Shown here: positions 37,480 through 46,485 of the stretch, in pieces
How positions within the stretch are numbered: position 1 is the stretch's first letter
Layout: the number at the start of each line of letters is the position of its first letter
Source: Pontivivens marinum
GTDB taxonomy: Bacteria; Pseudomonadota; Alphaproteobacteria; Rhodobacterales; Rhodobacteraceae
Length of the DNA: 64,000 nucleotides
Assembly: GCF_900231835.1 (NCBI RefSeq)
Contig: NZ_OCTN01000001.1
Coordinates: 434,001-498,000 of the forward strand
Direction of reading: 5' to 3'
Program-made: the position numbers and the translations under genes
Notes under the pieces: generated by a model
The model's input: only the letters and a program-made list of their open reading frames with translations
What the model was told of the DNA's origin: nothing
Databases searched by the model: none

Positions 37480-38949
37480 ATGAGCACCGAAGTCCGCGTC
37501 CCCGCCCTGGGCGAGTCCGTAACCGAAGCAACCGTAGCTACATGGTTCAAAAAGCCCGGCGATGCCGTCGAGGTCGATGAGATGCTGTGTGAGCTGGAGA
37601 CCGATAAGGTCACGGTTGAGGTTCCTTCCCCCTCCGCAGGCACCTTGGGTGAAATCGTGGTGGCTGAGGGCGAAACCGTCGGCCCCGACGCCCTGCTGGC
37701 AACAATCGCCGCAGGCGGCGCCGCTGCCGCACCGGCCAAAGCCGAGGCTGCGCCTGCCGCCGCCGAAAGCATCGACATTCCCGTCCCCTCGCTGGGCGAA
37801 TCCGTGACCGAGGCGACAGTCGCCACATGGTACAAAAAGGTCGGCGATAGCGTCGAAGCGGATGAGATGATCGCCGAGCTGGAAACCGACAAGGTTTCCG
37901 TCGAGGTTCCCGCACCACAGGCAGGCACCATCACCGCGATCCACATCGCGGAGGGCGACACAGTTGCCGCTGGCGGTATCCTCGCTGCAATGTCCTCGGG
38001 TGGAGCGGCCGCCGCTCCTGCCGCTGCCGCACCAGCAGCCCCTGCCGCGGCACCTGCTGCATCGGGCAAGGATGTTGAGAATGCACCATCGGCCAACAAG
38101 CTGATGGCGGAAAAGGGCATCGACCCCTCCTCCGTTTCCGGCTCCGGCCGCGATGGCCGCATCATGAAAGAGGACGTGATGAACGCCGTTGCGAAACCCG
38201 CAGCAGCCGCACCGGCAGCCCCCCGCGCGCCAGTCTCCGCTGACGATGCCGTGCGTGAGGAGCGGGTGAAGATGACCCGCCTGCGCCAGACCATCGCCCG
38301 CCGCCTAAAGGACGCGCAGAACACCGCCGCCATGCTGACCACCTATAACGAGGTGGACATGAAGGCGGTCATGGACCTGCGCAACAAGTACAAGGCGGAA
38401 TTCGAGAAGAAGCACGGCGTCCGCCTCGGCTTCATGTCCTTCTTCACCAAGGCATGTATCCACGCGCTCAAGGAAGTTCCTGAGGTTAACGCAGAGATCG
38501 ACGGCACCGACGTTGTGTACAAGAAATTCGTACATATGGGCGTCGCCGCCGGTACGCCAACGGGCCTCGTCGTTCCGGTTATCCGCGATGCGGACCAGAT
38601 GTCCTTTGCCGGCATCGAAAAAGAGATCGGCAAAATGGGCAAAAAGGCCCGCGACGGCAAACTGTCCATGGCAGAGATGCAGGGCGGCACGTTCACCATC
38701 TCGAATGGCGGCGTTTACGGCTCGCTGATGTCCTCGCCCATCCTGAACCCACCGCAGTCCGGTATCCTCGGCATGCATAAAATTCAGGACCGCCCCGTGG
38801 TGGTAAACGGCGAAATCGTCATCCGCCCGATGATGTATCTGGCCCTCAGCTACGATCACCGCATCGTGGACGGCAAAGGCGCAGTAACCTTCCTCGTCCG
38901 CGTGAAGGAAGCTCTCGAGGATCCGCAGCGCCTGCTGATGGACCTGTAA
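37480..38949 (+). CDS. sucB: 2-oxoglutarate dehydrogenase E2 component with two lipoyl domains
   Basis: Dihydrolipoyl succinyltransferase core of the complex. 489 residues: lipoyl domain 1 (~2-77, lipoyl Lys43 in ETDK), lipoyl domain 2 (~98-173, Lys138), an Ala/Pro linker, an E3-binding domain (~203-238, [16 protein letters not shown]), and the acyltransferase domain (~260-489) with the catalytic His in [13 protein letters not shown]. coli SucB has one lipoyl domain; the two here are very similar, suggesting a tandem duplication. The starts and linkers show no frame disturbance. Confidence 0.96.
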   Translation: MSTEVRVPALGESVTEATVATWFKKPGDAVEVDEMLCELETDKVTVEVPSPSAGTLGEIVVAEGETVGPDALLATIAAGGAAAAPAKAEAAPAAAESIDIPVPSLGESVTEATVATWYKKVGDSVEADEMIAELETDKVSVEVPAPQAGTITAIHIAEGDTVAAGGILAAMSSGGAAAAPAAAAPAAPAAAPAASGKDVENAPSANKLMAEKGIDPSSVSGSGRDGRIMKEDVMNAVAKPAAAAPAAPRAPVSADDAVREERVKMTRLRQTIARRLKDAQNTAAMLTTYNEVDMKAVMDLRNKYKAEFEKKHGVRLGFMSFFTKACIHALKEVPEVNAEIDGTDVVYKKFVHMGVAAGTPTGLVVPVIRDADQMSFAGIEKEIGKMGKKARDGKLSMAEMQGGTFTISNGGVYGSLMSSPILNPPQSGILGMHKIQDRPVVVNGEIVIRPMMYLALSYDHRIVDGKGAVTFLVRVKEALEDPQRLLMDL

Positions 38950-38955
38950 TATTTC

Positions 38956-38985
38956 GGGCGGCGTGGCATCCAGTCTACGCCGCCC
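38956..38985. promoter_or_regulatory. Hairpin after sucB without T-tract
   Basis: GGGCGGCGT / ACGCCGCCC, a nine-base-pair perfect stem with a 12-base loop, starting 7 bases after the sucB stop. No T run follows (ACCCCACT). Probably a transcript stability element or weak attenuator before the downstream glycosyltransferase-lpd part. Confidence 0.5.
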
Positions 38986-39005
38986 ACCCCACTAGAAGGT
39001 CGATT

Positions 39006-39212
39006 ATGACCCCCGAACACAGATCTTGCCCTAGCCGGCCCATTACATGCCGCTCGGTCTATCCTAATGGCGTTTCGCGTGAACGCGCAGTTCGGCATCG
39101 CCCAAACATCGCCCGCACCGTTAACATTTTCACGGATCACGATCGCTGCCAGCCGCAGAGCAGCCTAATAGCAGCCACAGCGCAGCCACCTATTTCGAGT
39201 GTTAACCAATGA
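39006..39212 (+). CDS. Doubtful small ORF preceding the glycosyltransferase-like gene
   Basis: 68 codons. AGAAGG lies 6 bases before the ATG, and the stop overlaps the next gene's ATG (ATGA), which is what coupled translation would look like. The product is rich in Arg, Pro and Ser with no recognised motif and no obvious fold, so it could equally be a chance open frame in the 259-base sucB-glycosyltransferase gap or a leader ORF whose translation matters more than its product. Confidence 0.25.
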   Translation: MTPEHRSCPSRPITCRSVYPNGVSRERAVRHRPNIARTVNIFTDHDRCQPQSSLIAATAQPPISSVNQ

Positions 39213-40195
39213 CCGCTGCCACTGCCCCCATCCTCGTGACATGCATGAAAAACGAGGGCATTTTTCTGCTGGAATGGGTCGCCTATCACCGCGCCATCGG
39301 CTTTGACGCGATCACGATCAACACCCATGAATGCAGCGACGGCACCGACCTGATTTGCGATCACCTCGCCGAACTTGGCCTGATCGAACACGTCAGAAAC
39401 GAAGTGCCGACAGGTGCGAACGCGCAGCGTAATGCCTTGGAAAACCTGCTGAAACGCCCTGACATTCACGCACGCGATTGGCTTTTGCATATCGCGGCGG
39501 ATGAATTTCTGGCCATTTCCGTGGGTGAGGGCAAGCTGAACGACCTGCTTGAAACCATGCCCAAAACCGCCGACGTGCTGGCACTGCACTGGCGCAGCCT
39601 TGGCAATGGTCAGGATCTGGAATGGTCCCCCAGCATGGTTATCGAAAACTGGACTGGCAGCCGCCCCAAACCGCCGGTGCGGCTGGATCGCCATAAGTCC
39701 ATGTTTAAGCCTAGTAAATTCCAGTCGGCAATCGACCACATGCCCAAAAAGCCGACGACAACAAATATCGAAATCGTGAATTCCGCAGGGCAAATCCTGC
39801 CCTCGCATTCCGTTCACCACGCGGTCCGCGAATCCTATCGCGCAGGGCCCGAAAAGGCGACATGGCAGAACGCCTCGATCCATCATTACGCGCTGAAAAC
39901 ACAGGATGTTTTCCGCTTAAAGGGGATGCGCGATAGCGGCGCAGGCACCGTGGATCAGAAATATGCGATTGGGGGAAAGCTGTGGCAGCGCAATCGTGGT
40001 GGCGGCACGAAATGCGACACTGCCCTACGCCATCTAACTGAAACAAAAGACGTTCTTGCTGATATGCGCGCGGACCAAACACTCTCGCAGCTGGAAAAAG
40101 CGGCTCAGGGTTGGTTTATCGCGCGACGCGACCAAATGTACAAACAGGACCGCATAAACGCGGAAACGACCACCGAAGGGAATCACCATGGCTGA
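39209..40195 (+). CDS. Glycosyltransferase family 2-like protein in the suc operon
   Basis: 328 residues. The N-terminus [34 protein letters not shown] and the later [14 protein letters not shown] match the Glyco_tranf_2_4-type domain: NDP-sugar-binding strand, then a DxD-like AADEF segment. Later [15 protein letters not shown] is also typical. No signal peptide, so it would act in the cytoplasm on an unknown acceptor. Its stop overlaps the lpd start by 8 bases, and it sits between sucB and lpd. Together with the sulfotransferase it is the second apparent surface-modification gene in this TCA operon. Confidence 0.8.
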   Translation: MTAATAPILVTCMKNEGIFLLEWVAYHRAIGFDAITINTHECSDGTDLICDHLAELGLIEHVRNEVPTGANAQRNALENLLKRPDIHARDWLLHIAADEFLAISVGEGKLNDLLETMPKTADVLALHWRSLGNGQDLEWSPSMVIENWTGSRPKPPVRLDRHKSMFKPSKFQSAIDHMPKKPTTTNIEIVNSAGQILPSHSVHHAVRESYRAGPEKATWQNASIHHYALKTQDVFRLKGMRDSGAGTVDQKYAIGGKLWQRNRGGGTKCDTALRHLTETKDVLADMRADQTLSQLEKAAQGWFIARRDQMYKQDRINAETTTEGNHHG

Positions 40196-41573
40196 ATATG
40201 ACGTCATCATCATCGGAGCAGGCCCCGGCGGCTATGTTTGCGCGATCCGTTGTGCCCAACTGGGCCTGAAAACCGCTTGTGTTGAGGGACGTGAAACCCT
40301 CGGCGGTACTTGCCTGAACGTGGGCTGCATTCCGTCCAAGGCGATGCTGCACGCATCGGAATTGTACCACGAGGCCACCACCAACTTCACCAAAATGGGC
40401 CTGATGGGTCAAAGCCCGTCAATCGACCTGCCAAAAATGCTGGAATACAAGCAGGACTCGGTGAACTCGAACACTGGCGGCATCGAATTCCTGTTCAAAA
40501 AGAACAAGGTAGATTGGATCAAGGGCTACGGTTCCATCCCCGAGGCTGGCAAGGTCACGGTCGGCGACACCACCCACACCGCCAAGCATATCGTCATCGC
40601 AACCGGCTCCGAGGCCGCCAGCCTGCCCGGCGTTGAGGTTGACGAAAAGGTCGTCGTAACCTCGACCGGCGCGCTGGAGCTGAGCAAGGTTCCAAACAAG
40701 ATGGTCGTCATCGGCGGCGGCGTGATCGGACTGGAGCTTGGCTCCGTCTATTCCCGTCTCGGCGCAGAGGTCACAGTGATCGAATTCCAGGACGCAATCG
40801 TTCCGGGTGCCGATGGTGAAATCCAAAAGAACTTCCTGAAAATGCTCAAGAAACAGGGCCTCAAATTCGAACTGGGCGCCGCCGTTTCCGGCACTACGAT
40901 CAAAAACAAGAAGGCGACCGTCAGCTATAAAAAGCGCAAGGACGATAGCGAGCACGAGATCGACGCAGATATCGTTCTGCTGGCCACCGGTCGCCGCCCC
41001 TACACCGATAATCTCGGCCTCGATGCGCTCGGCGTTGAGATGGAGCGTGGCATGATCAAAACGGACGGTCACTGGGGCACCAACGTCAAAGGCATCTACG
41101 CCATTGGCGACGTGATCGCAGGCCCGATGCTGGCCCATAAGGCCGAGGATGAGGGCATGGCCGTCGCCGAAACAATCGCCGGTCAAAAGGGCCACGTTAA
41201 CTACGGGGTAATCCCCGGCGTGATATACACCCATCCAGAGGTCGCCAATGTCGGCAAGACCGAGGAACAGCTCAAGGAAGAGGGCCGTAAATACAAGGTC
41301 GGCAAATTCCCCTTCATGGGCAATGCACGGGCCAAGAGCCATTTTGCGGGCGAAGGCTTCGTGAAGATGATCGTCGATGCGGAAACAGACCGCATTCTGG
41401 GCGCGCATGTCATCGGCCCAATGGCCGGCGATCTGATCCACGAGGTTTGCGTTGCCATGGAATTCGGCGCCGCGGCTGAGGATCTGGCTCGTACCTGCCA
41501 CGCGCATCCGACCTTCTCCGAGGCGATGCGTGAGGCCGCGCTGGCCTGCGGCGATGGCGCAATCCACGCCTGA
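40188..41573 (+). CDS. lpdA: Dihydrolipoyl dehydrogenase (E3)
   Basis: Reoxidises the lipoyl groups of the 2-oxoglutarate dehydrogenase complex and passes electrons to NAD+. 461 residues. FAD motif [15 protein letters not shown], redox-active disulfide [16 protein letters not shown] motif [15 protein letters not shown], and the C-terminal His-Glu pair ([11 protein letters not shown]). AAGGGA precedes the start. Last gene of the suc operon. Confidence 0.96.
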   Translation: MAEYDVIIIGAGPGGYVCAIRCAQLGLKTACVEGRETLGGTCLNVGCIPSKAMLHASELYHEATTNFTKMGLMGQSPSIDLPKMLEYKQDSVNSNTGGIEFLFKKNKVDWIKGYGSIPEAGKVTVGDTTHTAKHIVIATGSEAASLPGVEVDEKVVVTSTGALELSKVPNKMVVIGGGVIGLELGSVYSRLGAEVTVIEFQDAIVPGADGEIQKNFLKMLKKQGLKFELGAAVSGTTIKNKKATVSYKKRKDDSEHEIDADIVLLATGRRPYTDNLGLDALGVEMERGMIKTDGHWGTNVKGIYAIGDVIAGPMLAHKAEDEGMAVAETIAGQKGHVNYGVIPGVIYTHPEVANVGKTEEQLKEEGRKYKVGKFPFMGNARAKSHFAGEGFVKMIVDAETDRILGAHVIGPMAGDLIHEVCVAMEFGAAAEDLARTCHAHPTFSEAMREAALACGDGAIHA

Positions 41574-41581
41574 ACAACACT

Positions 41582-41611
41582 GTTCGGGCGGTTGCGTTTA
41601 GCCGCCCGAAC
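41582..41611 (+). terminator. Hairpin after lpd, end of the suc operon
   Basis: Perfect ten-base-pair stem GTTCGGGCGG / CCGCCCGAAC with a 10-base loop, 8 bases after the lpd stop. No T-tract follows (GCTACGG). Given the change of gene type just after it, this is the likely operon end, but the terminator mechanism is uncertain. Confidence 0.5.
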
Positions 41612-41645
41612 GCTACGGTCCCCTCACAACAATGAGGAGAGCGTG

Positions 41646-42923
41646 ATGAGAATTCTGACAGCCTTGGCGGTGCTTTTGATGCCGATTACGGCAAGTGCGC
41701 AGAACCGGATCGACTTGGTCCGCCCTGACGCGCCACAGCTTGCCGCACGCGGCGAATACGCCATTGGCGTGCGCACCGTGACATTGACCAATCCCGACGT
41801 GATCGACATCGTCAACGTAACGGCGGATGCACAGCCCCGCTACGACCGCCCGCTGACCGTTGAAATCTGGTACCCGGCCCACGCACAGGATGGTGACACG
41901 ACGCTGACGACATTCCTGCGCGACGGCACCACACAGGCCCAGTTGCAAGGGCAAGCGGTTCGCGATGCAGAGGCGCTGGAGGGTGAATTCCCCTTGGTCA
42001 TCCTGTCTCACGGCTATCCCGGAAACCGCTATTTGATGAGCCACCTGGGCGATAATCTGGCATCCAAGGGCTATGTCGTTGCCTCCATCGACCACACGGA
42101 TTCGATCTATTCCGACCTCGGCGCATTTGGTTCAACCCTGTATAACCGCCCAGTGGATCAGCATTTTATACTGGATACCTTACTAGGTCAGGACAGCCCG
42201 ATTGCGGGTCAGGTTCTAACGGATCGGACTGTCATCGTCGGCTATTCGATGGGCGGCTACGGCGCGCTGATCTCCGCCGGTGCGGGCGTTACACAAACCA
42301 GCGTTGACTATAGCTGGGGCGCGCCGCAGGGGCTGCTGGCGCGGCATCTGGCGGGCTCTGACAGCCACCAGCAGCTAATGGATGACCGGTTGAAGGGTAT
42401 CGTCACCATCGGTGCATGGGGCCGCAATCAGGCATTCTGGGACGCTGAGGGCCTGTCAGGCATCGACATCCCCACGCTCATCATGGCGGGCAGCGTGGAT
42501 GACGTCTCGGACTATCAAAACGGCCTGCGTCCGATCTTTGAGGAAATGACCGGCACCGATCGGCATCTGCTGACCTTTGAGAACGCGAACCACAACGCCG
42601 CAGCCCCCATGCCTGCCCCCGCGAACAGTTGGGAAATGTCCGAGGCCCTCGGCTTCACCCCGTTTGAGCATTACGAGGATGCGGTCTGGAACCAAACGCG
42701 GATGAACAATATCGCACAGCACTTCGTCACGGCCTTTGTAGATCAGCACCTCAAGGGGATGCAGGATCGCGCCAGCTATTTCGACCTGACCGAATATGCC
42801 GCGGATGGTGTGATCGCGCTGGAGGAGGACGGCACCCCGACAGCAGAGCACACCTATTGGCAGGGCTTCCCCGCCCGTTCCGCCGTTGGCCTGCGGATGG
42901 AGCATCGCAGCGCCGGAAATTAG
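41646..42923 (+). CDS. Exported alpha/beta hydrolase (dienelactone hydrolase-like)
   Basis: 425 residues from the ATG at 41646, with GAGGAGA 7 bases upstream; the open frame begins earlier at 41592 without a signal. The N-terminus MRILTALAVLLMPITASAQN is a signal peptide. LVILSHGYPGNRYLMSHLG forms the oxyanion region, GYSMGGYGAL is the nucleophile elbow, and FENANHNAA carries the catalytic His. Resembles platelet-activating-factor acetylhydrolase/dienelactone hydrolase-like enzymes. Likely periplasmic; substrate unknown. Confidence 0.82.
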   Translation: MRILTALAVLLMPITASAQNRIDLVRPDAPQLAARGEYAIGVRTVTLTNPDVIDIVNVTADAQPRYDRPLTVEIWYPAHAQDGDTTLTTFLRDGTTQAQLQGQAVRDAEALEGEFPLVILSHGYPGNRYLMSHLGDNLASKGYVVASIDHTDSIYSDLGAFGSTLYNRPVDQHFILDTLLGQDSPIAGQVLTDRTVIVGYSMGGYGALISAGAGVTQTSVDYSWGAPQGLLARHLAGSDSHQQLMDDRLKGIVTIGAWGRNQAFWDAEGLSGIDIPTLIMAGSVDDVSDYQNGLRPIFEEMTGTDRHLLTFENANHNAAAPMPAPANSWEMSEALGFTPFEHYEDAVWNQTRMNNIAQHFVTAFVDQHLKGMQDRASYFDLTEYAADGVIALEEDGTPTAEHTYWQGFPARSAVGLRMEHRSAGN

Positions 42924-43594
42924 GGTACGGATATCGCGGGCAAAATATCGATCCCGAAAACGTATACAGCAAACGGCAGTGGGGCCATTGGCAGCCCCAC
43001 CGCCAACACGAACTTCACCGGATGAAAGGCCCGCGACAGCCCCGCCAACAGCGATATTCCGCCCGCGCCGCCAATCAGCACATTCCCCGGCAAAACCACC
43101 AATACGGCCAGCGCGACATAGCGCCAGCCGATCAGCCGCGCGACCCATGGATGCGCACCGAACAGGCCCAGCAGGCGCTCCTGCTCTGAAAAACCCGCTC
43201 CCGCCTGTAGGTATCGCAGCTTTTCCTGCAAGCCAACCCTGACCAGCAGCGGCGCAAACCAAGCACGCGGTGCAATCCGGCCCAGGCTGAACGTAAAGGT
43301 CAGGCCGCACACACTGGCCAGCCAGACGACAGGCGCCGTTTGCGGGCCGAACACCATCATAATGGCAAAGCCCAGCGTCACCCCCGGCACAAATGGCAGT
43401 GCCAGCAGCATGGCGTAGCCAAAGAGCAGCATCGCCAGCAGGTTATGTTTCACCGAATAGGCCAGCAGATCGCCACGCACCTGCGTCAGCCCCGTATATT
43501 CCGATATGGCCAGCAGAACCGCCCCCGCGATCAACACGAGGACGATAATCCGGCCAATAACGATCAAAAAACGGGAGGAGTGAGGATCAGCCAC
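42920..43594 (-). CDS. TVP38/TMEM64 (VTT domain) membrane protein
   Basis: 224 residues with about five hydrophobic segments. The central LLALPFVPGVTLGFAIMMVFG and the C-terminal LPGNVLIGGAGGISLLAGLSR follow the VTT/SNARE-associated domain of DedA-like proteins. Such proteins are implicated in lipid transport and membrane homeostasis, but this member's role is unknown. The stop overlaps the convergent hydrolase stop by 4 bases. Confidence 0.8.
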   Translation of the reverse strand: MADPHSSRFLIVIGRIIVLVLIAGAVLLAISEYTGLTQVRGDLLAYSVKHNLLAMLLFGYAMLLALPFVPGVTLGFAIMMVFGPQTAPVVWLASVCGLTFTFSLGRIAPRAWFAPLLVRVGLQEKLRYLQAGAGFSEQERLLGLFGAHPWVARLIGWRYVALAVLVVLPGNVLIGGAGGISLLAGLSRAFHPVKFVLAVGLPMAPLPFAVYVFGIDILPAISVP

Positions 43595-43640
43595 GCGACA
43601 TCACCCCGAACACAGCCCGCTATCAGGCCGCGTGGGCACC

Positions 43641-44429
43641 TTACCCATGCGCCCCTGCGGCAAGCTCCGCGACGAAGGCCAGAACCTGCTCAGCGCTGTC
43701 ACCACGGGCCATACGCTCCACTATGGCGGAACCGACAACGACGCCATCGGCAACCTTTGCCATTTCGGCGGCTGCCTCGGGTGTTTTGATGCCGAAACCA
43801 ACACAAACGGGCAGATCGGTCTGCGCCTGAATGCGGGCAATCTCTGGTCCAACGCTGGCGGCAGATGCCTCAGCCGAGCCGGTAATGCCGGTGATCGACA
43901 CGTAGTACACAAAGCCGGAGGTGTTTTGCAGTACCTTCGGCAAACGCTTGTCATCGGTGGTTGGGGTGGCCAAACGGATGAAGTTCAGGCCAGCCTCCTG
44001 CGCGGGCAGGCACAGCTCGGAATCTTCCTCAGGGGGCAGATCCACGATGATCAGGCCGTCGGCGCCTGCCTCGGATGCCTCAGCCAGAAACAGGTCCACG
44101 CCCTTGGAGAAAATCGGGTTGTAATAGCCCATCAGCACGATTGGCGTGGTGTTATCACCGGTGCGAAATTCGCGCACCATCGCCAGTGTTTTGTCCAGTG
44201 TCATGCCCGCCTCAAGCGCGCGCTGACCGGCCAGTTGGATCGCGGGACCATCCGCCATAGGGTCGGTGAACGGCATCCCGATTTCGATGATATCCACACC
44301 GGCTGCGGGCAATCCACGCAGGACATCGGCGCTCATCTGCGGCGATGGATCGCCCGCCATGATGAAGGATACAAAAGCGGTGCGCTCGGCCTTTGCCAGC
44401 TCTGCGAATTTGGTGTCGATGCGGGTCAT
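43641..44429 (-). CDS. trpA: Tryptophan synthase alpha subunit
   Basis: Cleaves indole-3-glycerol phosphate to indole for the TrpB partner. 262 residues. Catalytic Glu49 (IIEIGMPF) and Asp60 (TDPMADGP) are present, along with GYYNPI and the phosphate-binding [12 protein letters not shown] precedes the start. It is separated from trpB by a small DUF2158-like gene rather than being coupled to it directly, which is unusual for a trpB-trpA pair. Confidence 0.96.
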   Translation of the reverse strand: MTRIDTKFAELAKAERTAFVSFIMAGDPSPQMSADVLRGLPAAGVDIIEIGMPFTDPMADGPAIQLAGQRALEAGMTLDKTLAMVREFRTGDNTTPIVLMGYYNPIFSKGVDLFLAEASEAGADGLIIVDLPPEEDSELCLPAQEAGLNFIRLATPTTDDKRLPKVLQNTSGFVYYVSITGITGSAEASAASVGPEIARIQAQTDLPVCVGFGIKTPEAAAEMAKVADGVVVGSAIVERMARGDSAEQVLAFVAELAAGAHG

Positions 44430-44553
44430 GGGGCCTCGGTTCCGATCTATGCTTGGCGCTGATATTCAAACGGGGCGCGCCCGATCACAAGCCCGCCCCG
44501 TCACATCTTATGCAGAAATATTCCGATTGCCGGAATTAACCGGCATGGAAGAC

Positions 44554-44928
44554 TCAGTCTTTGCGGAAAAACTTGTTCTCGCGTGGCTTACCGTCCCAGC
44601 CGGGCTTGCCACGGGGCTTGTCGTCACGGTCGCCGCCGCGATCACGGTCGCCGCCCTTGTAGCCGCCACGGTCGCCGCCCTTGTTAAAGCCGCCGCGATC
44701 GCCGCCTTTGTTAAAGCCACCACGGTCGCCGCCCTTGTTGAAGCCGCCGCCGCGTGTGTCCTCGCGCTGTTCCCACTTTTTCAGCAGAACGGTCGCGAAT
44801 GTGTCGCGGCCGATGACGCCCTCGTTGCACCATACGGTCGACGCGGTGTCGCCATCGGTGGATTCAACTGCCATACGCATCGAGCCTGCGGTGAGTACGA
44901 CGATATCGCCGATCTGAAAGTCAGCCAT
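44554..44928 (-). CDS. DUF2158 (YodC-like) protein with RGG-type repeat tail
   Basis: 124 residues. Residues ~3-54 (FQIGDIVVLTAGSMRMAVES ... TVWCNEGVIGRDTF) fit the small YodC/DUF2158 beta domain. Residues 58-124 are a low-complexity tail with three GGFNKGGDR units (61-87), then GGYKGGDR and RDRGGDRDDKPRGK, like RGG/RG-rich RNA-binding tails. AAGGA lies 7 bases before the ATG. It sits between trpB (42 bases away) and trpA. A role in RNA binding is suggested only by tail composition. Cys34 is the only Cys. Confidence 0.72.
   Translation of the reverse strand: MADFQIGDIVVLTAGSMRMAVESTDGDTASTVWCNEGVIGRDTFATVLLKKWEQREDTRGGGFNKGGDRGGFNKGGDRGGFNKGGDRGGYKGGDRDRGGDRDDKPRGKPGWDGKPRENKFFRKD
44644..44748 (-). 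repeat. 27-base tandem repeats encoding GGFNKGGDR units
   Basis: Three 27-base units (44668-44748 on the minus strand) plus a shortened fourth (44644-44667), differing by a few third-position changes. The silent differences argue the repeat is kept at the protein level. Such repeats can expand or contract by slippage, so unit number may vary between strains. Confidence 0.85.
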
Positions 44929-44970
44929 TTTTTCTATCCTTCACAGGGGGCATTTAACCCCGTCCATATA

Positions 44971-46191
44971 TCAAATATTTTCACCCAGCGCCTCGGCCAC
45001 GGTGAAGATGTCCTTGTCGCCCCGACCGCACATATTCATGACCAGCAGATGGTCCGAGGGTAGAGTCGGTGCAAGCTTGGCTACATGCGCCAAAGCGTGG
45101 CTTGGTTCAAGGGCCGGAATGATTCCTTCCGTAACGCAACACATCTGGAATGCGTCCAGTGCCTCACGATCGGTGGCGGAAACATATTCGACGCGGCCAA
45201 TATCGTTCAACCACGAATGCTCTGGCCCGATGCCCGGATAGTCCAGACCAGCGGAGATCGAATGCCCCTCCAGGATTTGGCCATCATCATCCTGCAACAG
45301 ATAGGTCCGGTTGCCGTGCAGTACACCCGGACGCCCGCCGGTTAGCGAGGCAGCATGCTCCATCCGGTCATCTACGCCGTGGCCACCGGCCTCTACCCCG
45401 ATGATCCGAACATCCTCATCATCCAAAAACGGGAAGAACAAGCCCATCGCGTTTGATCCACCACCGATACACGCAACAAGGCTATCCGGCAGACGGCCCT
45501 CACGCTCCATGATCTGCTCTTTGACTTCCTTGCCGATGATCGACTGGAAATCACGCACCATCGCGGGATAGGGGTGCGGGCCAGCAACCGTGCCGATGCA
45601 GTAGAACGTATCGTCCACATTGGTCACCCAGTCGCGCAACGCCTCGTTCATCGCATCCTTTAGCGTACCACGGCCCGAGGTCACGGGAATAACCTTCGCG
45701 CCCAGCAGGTTCATGCGGAAGACGTTCGGCTTTTGCCGCTCCACATCGGTTGCGCCCATGAACACGATGCATTCCAGACCGAAGCGCGCGCAAACTGTCG
45801 CTGTCGCAACGCCGTGCTGACCCGCGCCGGTTTCCGCGATGATCCGCTTCTTACCCATGCGCCGCGCCAGCAGGATTTGGCCCAGCACGTTGTTAATCTT
45901 GTGCGCGCCGGTGTGGTTCAGCTCATCTCGCTTCAGGTATACCTTGGCCCCGCCGAATTTCTCGGTCAGGCGCTCGGCGAAATAGAGTGGGCTGGGGCGG
46001 CCGACATAGTGTTTCCACAGATCGTCCATTTGCGCCCAAAAGGTCGGGTCCGTCTTGGCCTTCTCGTACTCTGCCTCCAGATCGAGGATCAGCGGCATCA
46101 GCGTTTCGGAGACAAAACGCCCCCCGAACTGGCCGAACCGTCCCTGTGCGTCAGGACCGGCGGAATAGGAGTTAGGCGCGTGGCTGGTCAT
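44971..46191 (-). CDS. trpB: Tryptophan synthase beta subunit
   Basis: PLP enzyme joining indole and serine to tryptophan. 406 residues. PLP Lys98 is in NHTGAHKIN, the glycine-rich phosphate loop is [10 protein letters not shown], and [12 protein letters not shown] is the catalytic loop. AGGA precedes the start. A 292-base gap upstream, between it and trpF, holds a possible small RNA on the other strand. Confidence 0.97.
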   Translation of the reverse strand: MTSHAPNSYSAGPDAQGRFGQFGGRFVSETLMPLILDLEAEYEKAKTDPTFWAQMDDLWKHYVGRPSPLYFAERLTEKFGGAKVYLKRDELNHTGAHKINNVLGQILLARRMGKKRIIAETGAGQHGVATATVCARFGLECIVFMGATDVERQKPNVFRMNLLGAKVIPVTSGRGTLKDAMNEALRDWVTNVDDTFYCIGTVAGPHPYPAMVRDFQSIIGKEVKEQIMEREGRLPDSLVACIGGGSNAMGLFFPFLDDEDVRIIGVEAGGHGVDDRMEHAASLTGGRPGVLHGNRTYLLQDDDGQILEGHSISAGLDYPGIGPEHSWLNDIGRVEYVSATDREALDAFQMCCVTEGIIPALEPSHALAHVAKLAPTLPSDHLLVMNMCGRGDKDIFTVAEALGENI

Positions 46192-46389
46192 TTTGGGTCG
46201 TCCTGATGCTAGATTTCTATGTCGTTCTACAGTGCGCGACGGCCTGCGTCGATATCTGCAAGCGGTTGGAATTCAGTGCTGAACAAAAAAAGTGCGGTCA
46301 GCATGAAACTTTCCGGCTGAAACATAGTTTCTACTATATCGGGCCAAACATGACGATCATTTCAATCTGTCCCTGAAATGCTCCTCATC

Positions 46390-46485
46390 GCCCGATAGGC
46401 AGGTCGGTGGTGCGTCCTGCCGCGTGTGGAATTTCTGCATGTCCCTATACGCCGCTCGTTCCCCGGGAACGGGCGGCGCTTTTTT
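46390..46485 (+). ncRNA. Candidate small RNA in the trpF-trpB gap
   Basis: The gap contains a plus-strand hairpin GGCAGG / CCTGCC (about 46398-46422) followed by a strong plus-strand intrinsic terminator, yet no plus-strand gene is known before it. The 5' end is not determined; a TACTAT-like -10 sits at about 46332, which would give a transcript of about 145 bases. The terminator tail overlaps the trpF stop, so the RNA would be antisense to the end of trpF mRNA. Prediction only. Confidence 0.4.
46451..46485 (+). terminator. Plus-strand intrinsic terminator between trpF and trpB
   Basis: Stem GCCGCTCGTTCC / GGAACGGGCGGC (one mismatch) with a short loop, followed by GCTTTTTT. The T-tract is on the plus strand; the minus-strand side has none. 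Both neighbouring genes are minus-strand, so it must serve a plus-strand transcript. Confidence 0.75.

Noticed and set aside
36504-38342. Long minus-strand open frame (612 codons)
   Set aside because: Opposite sucA and sucB, with an Ala/Ser/Gly-rich product generated by the complement of the lipoyl linkers.
44644-44748. Tandem repeat as a CRISPR-like array
   Set aside because: Units are contiguous with no spacers and encode a clean protein repeat.
46231-46328. Short minus-strand frame before trpB as a tryptophan leader peptide
   Set aside because: It has no Trp codons and no terminator/antiterminator pair, so attenuation of the classical type is not supported.
46206-46376. 56-codon Cys-rich plus-strand frame before the orphan terminator
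   Set aside because: No Shine-Dalgarno and an unconvincing composition; the terminator is better explained by a small RNA.
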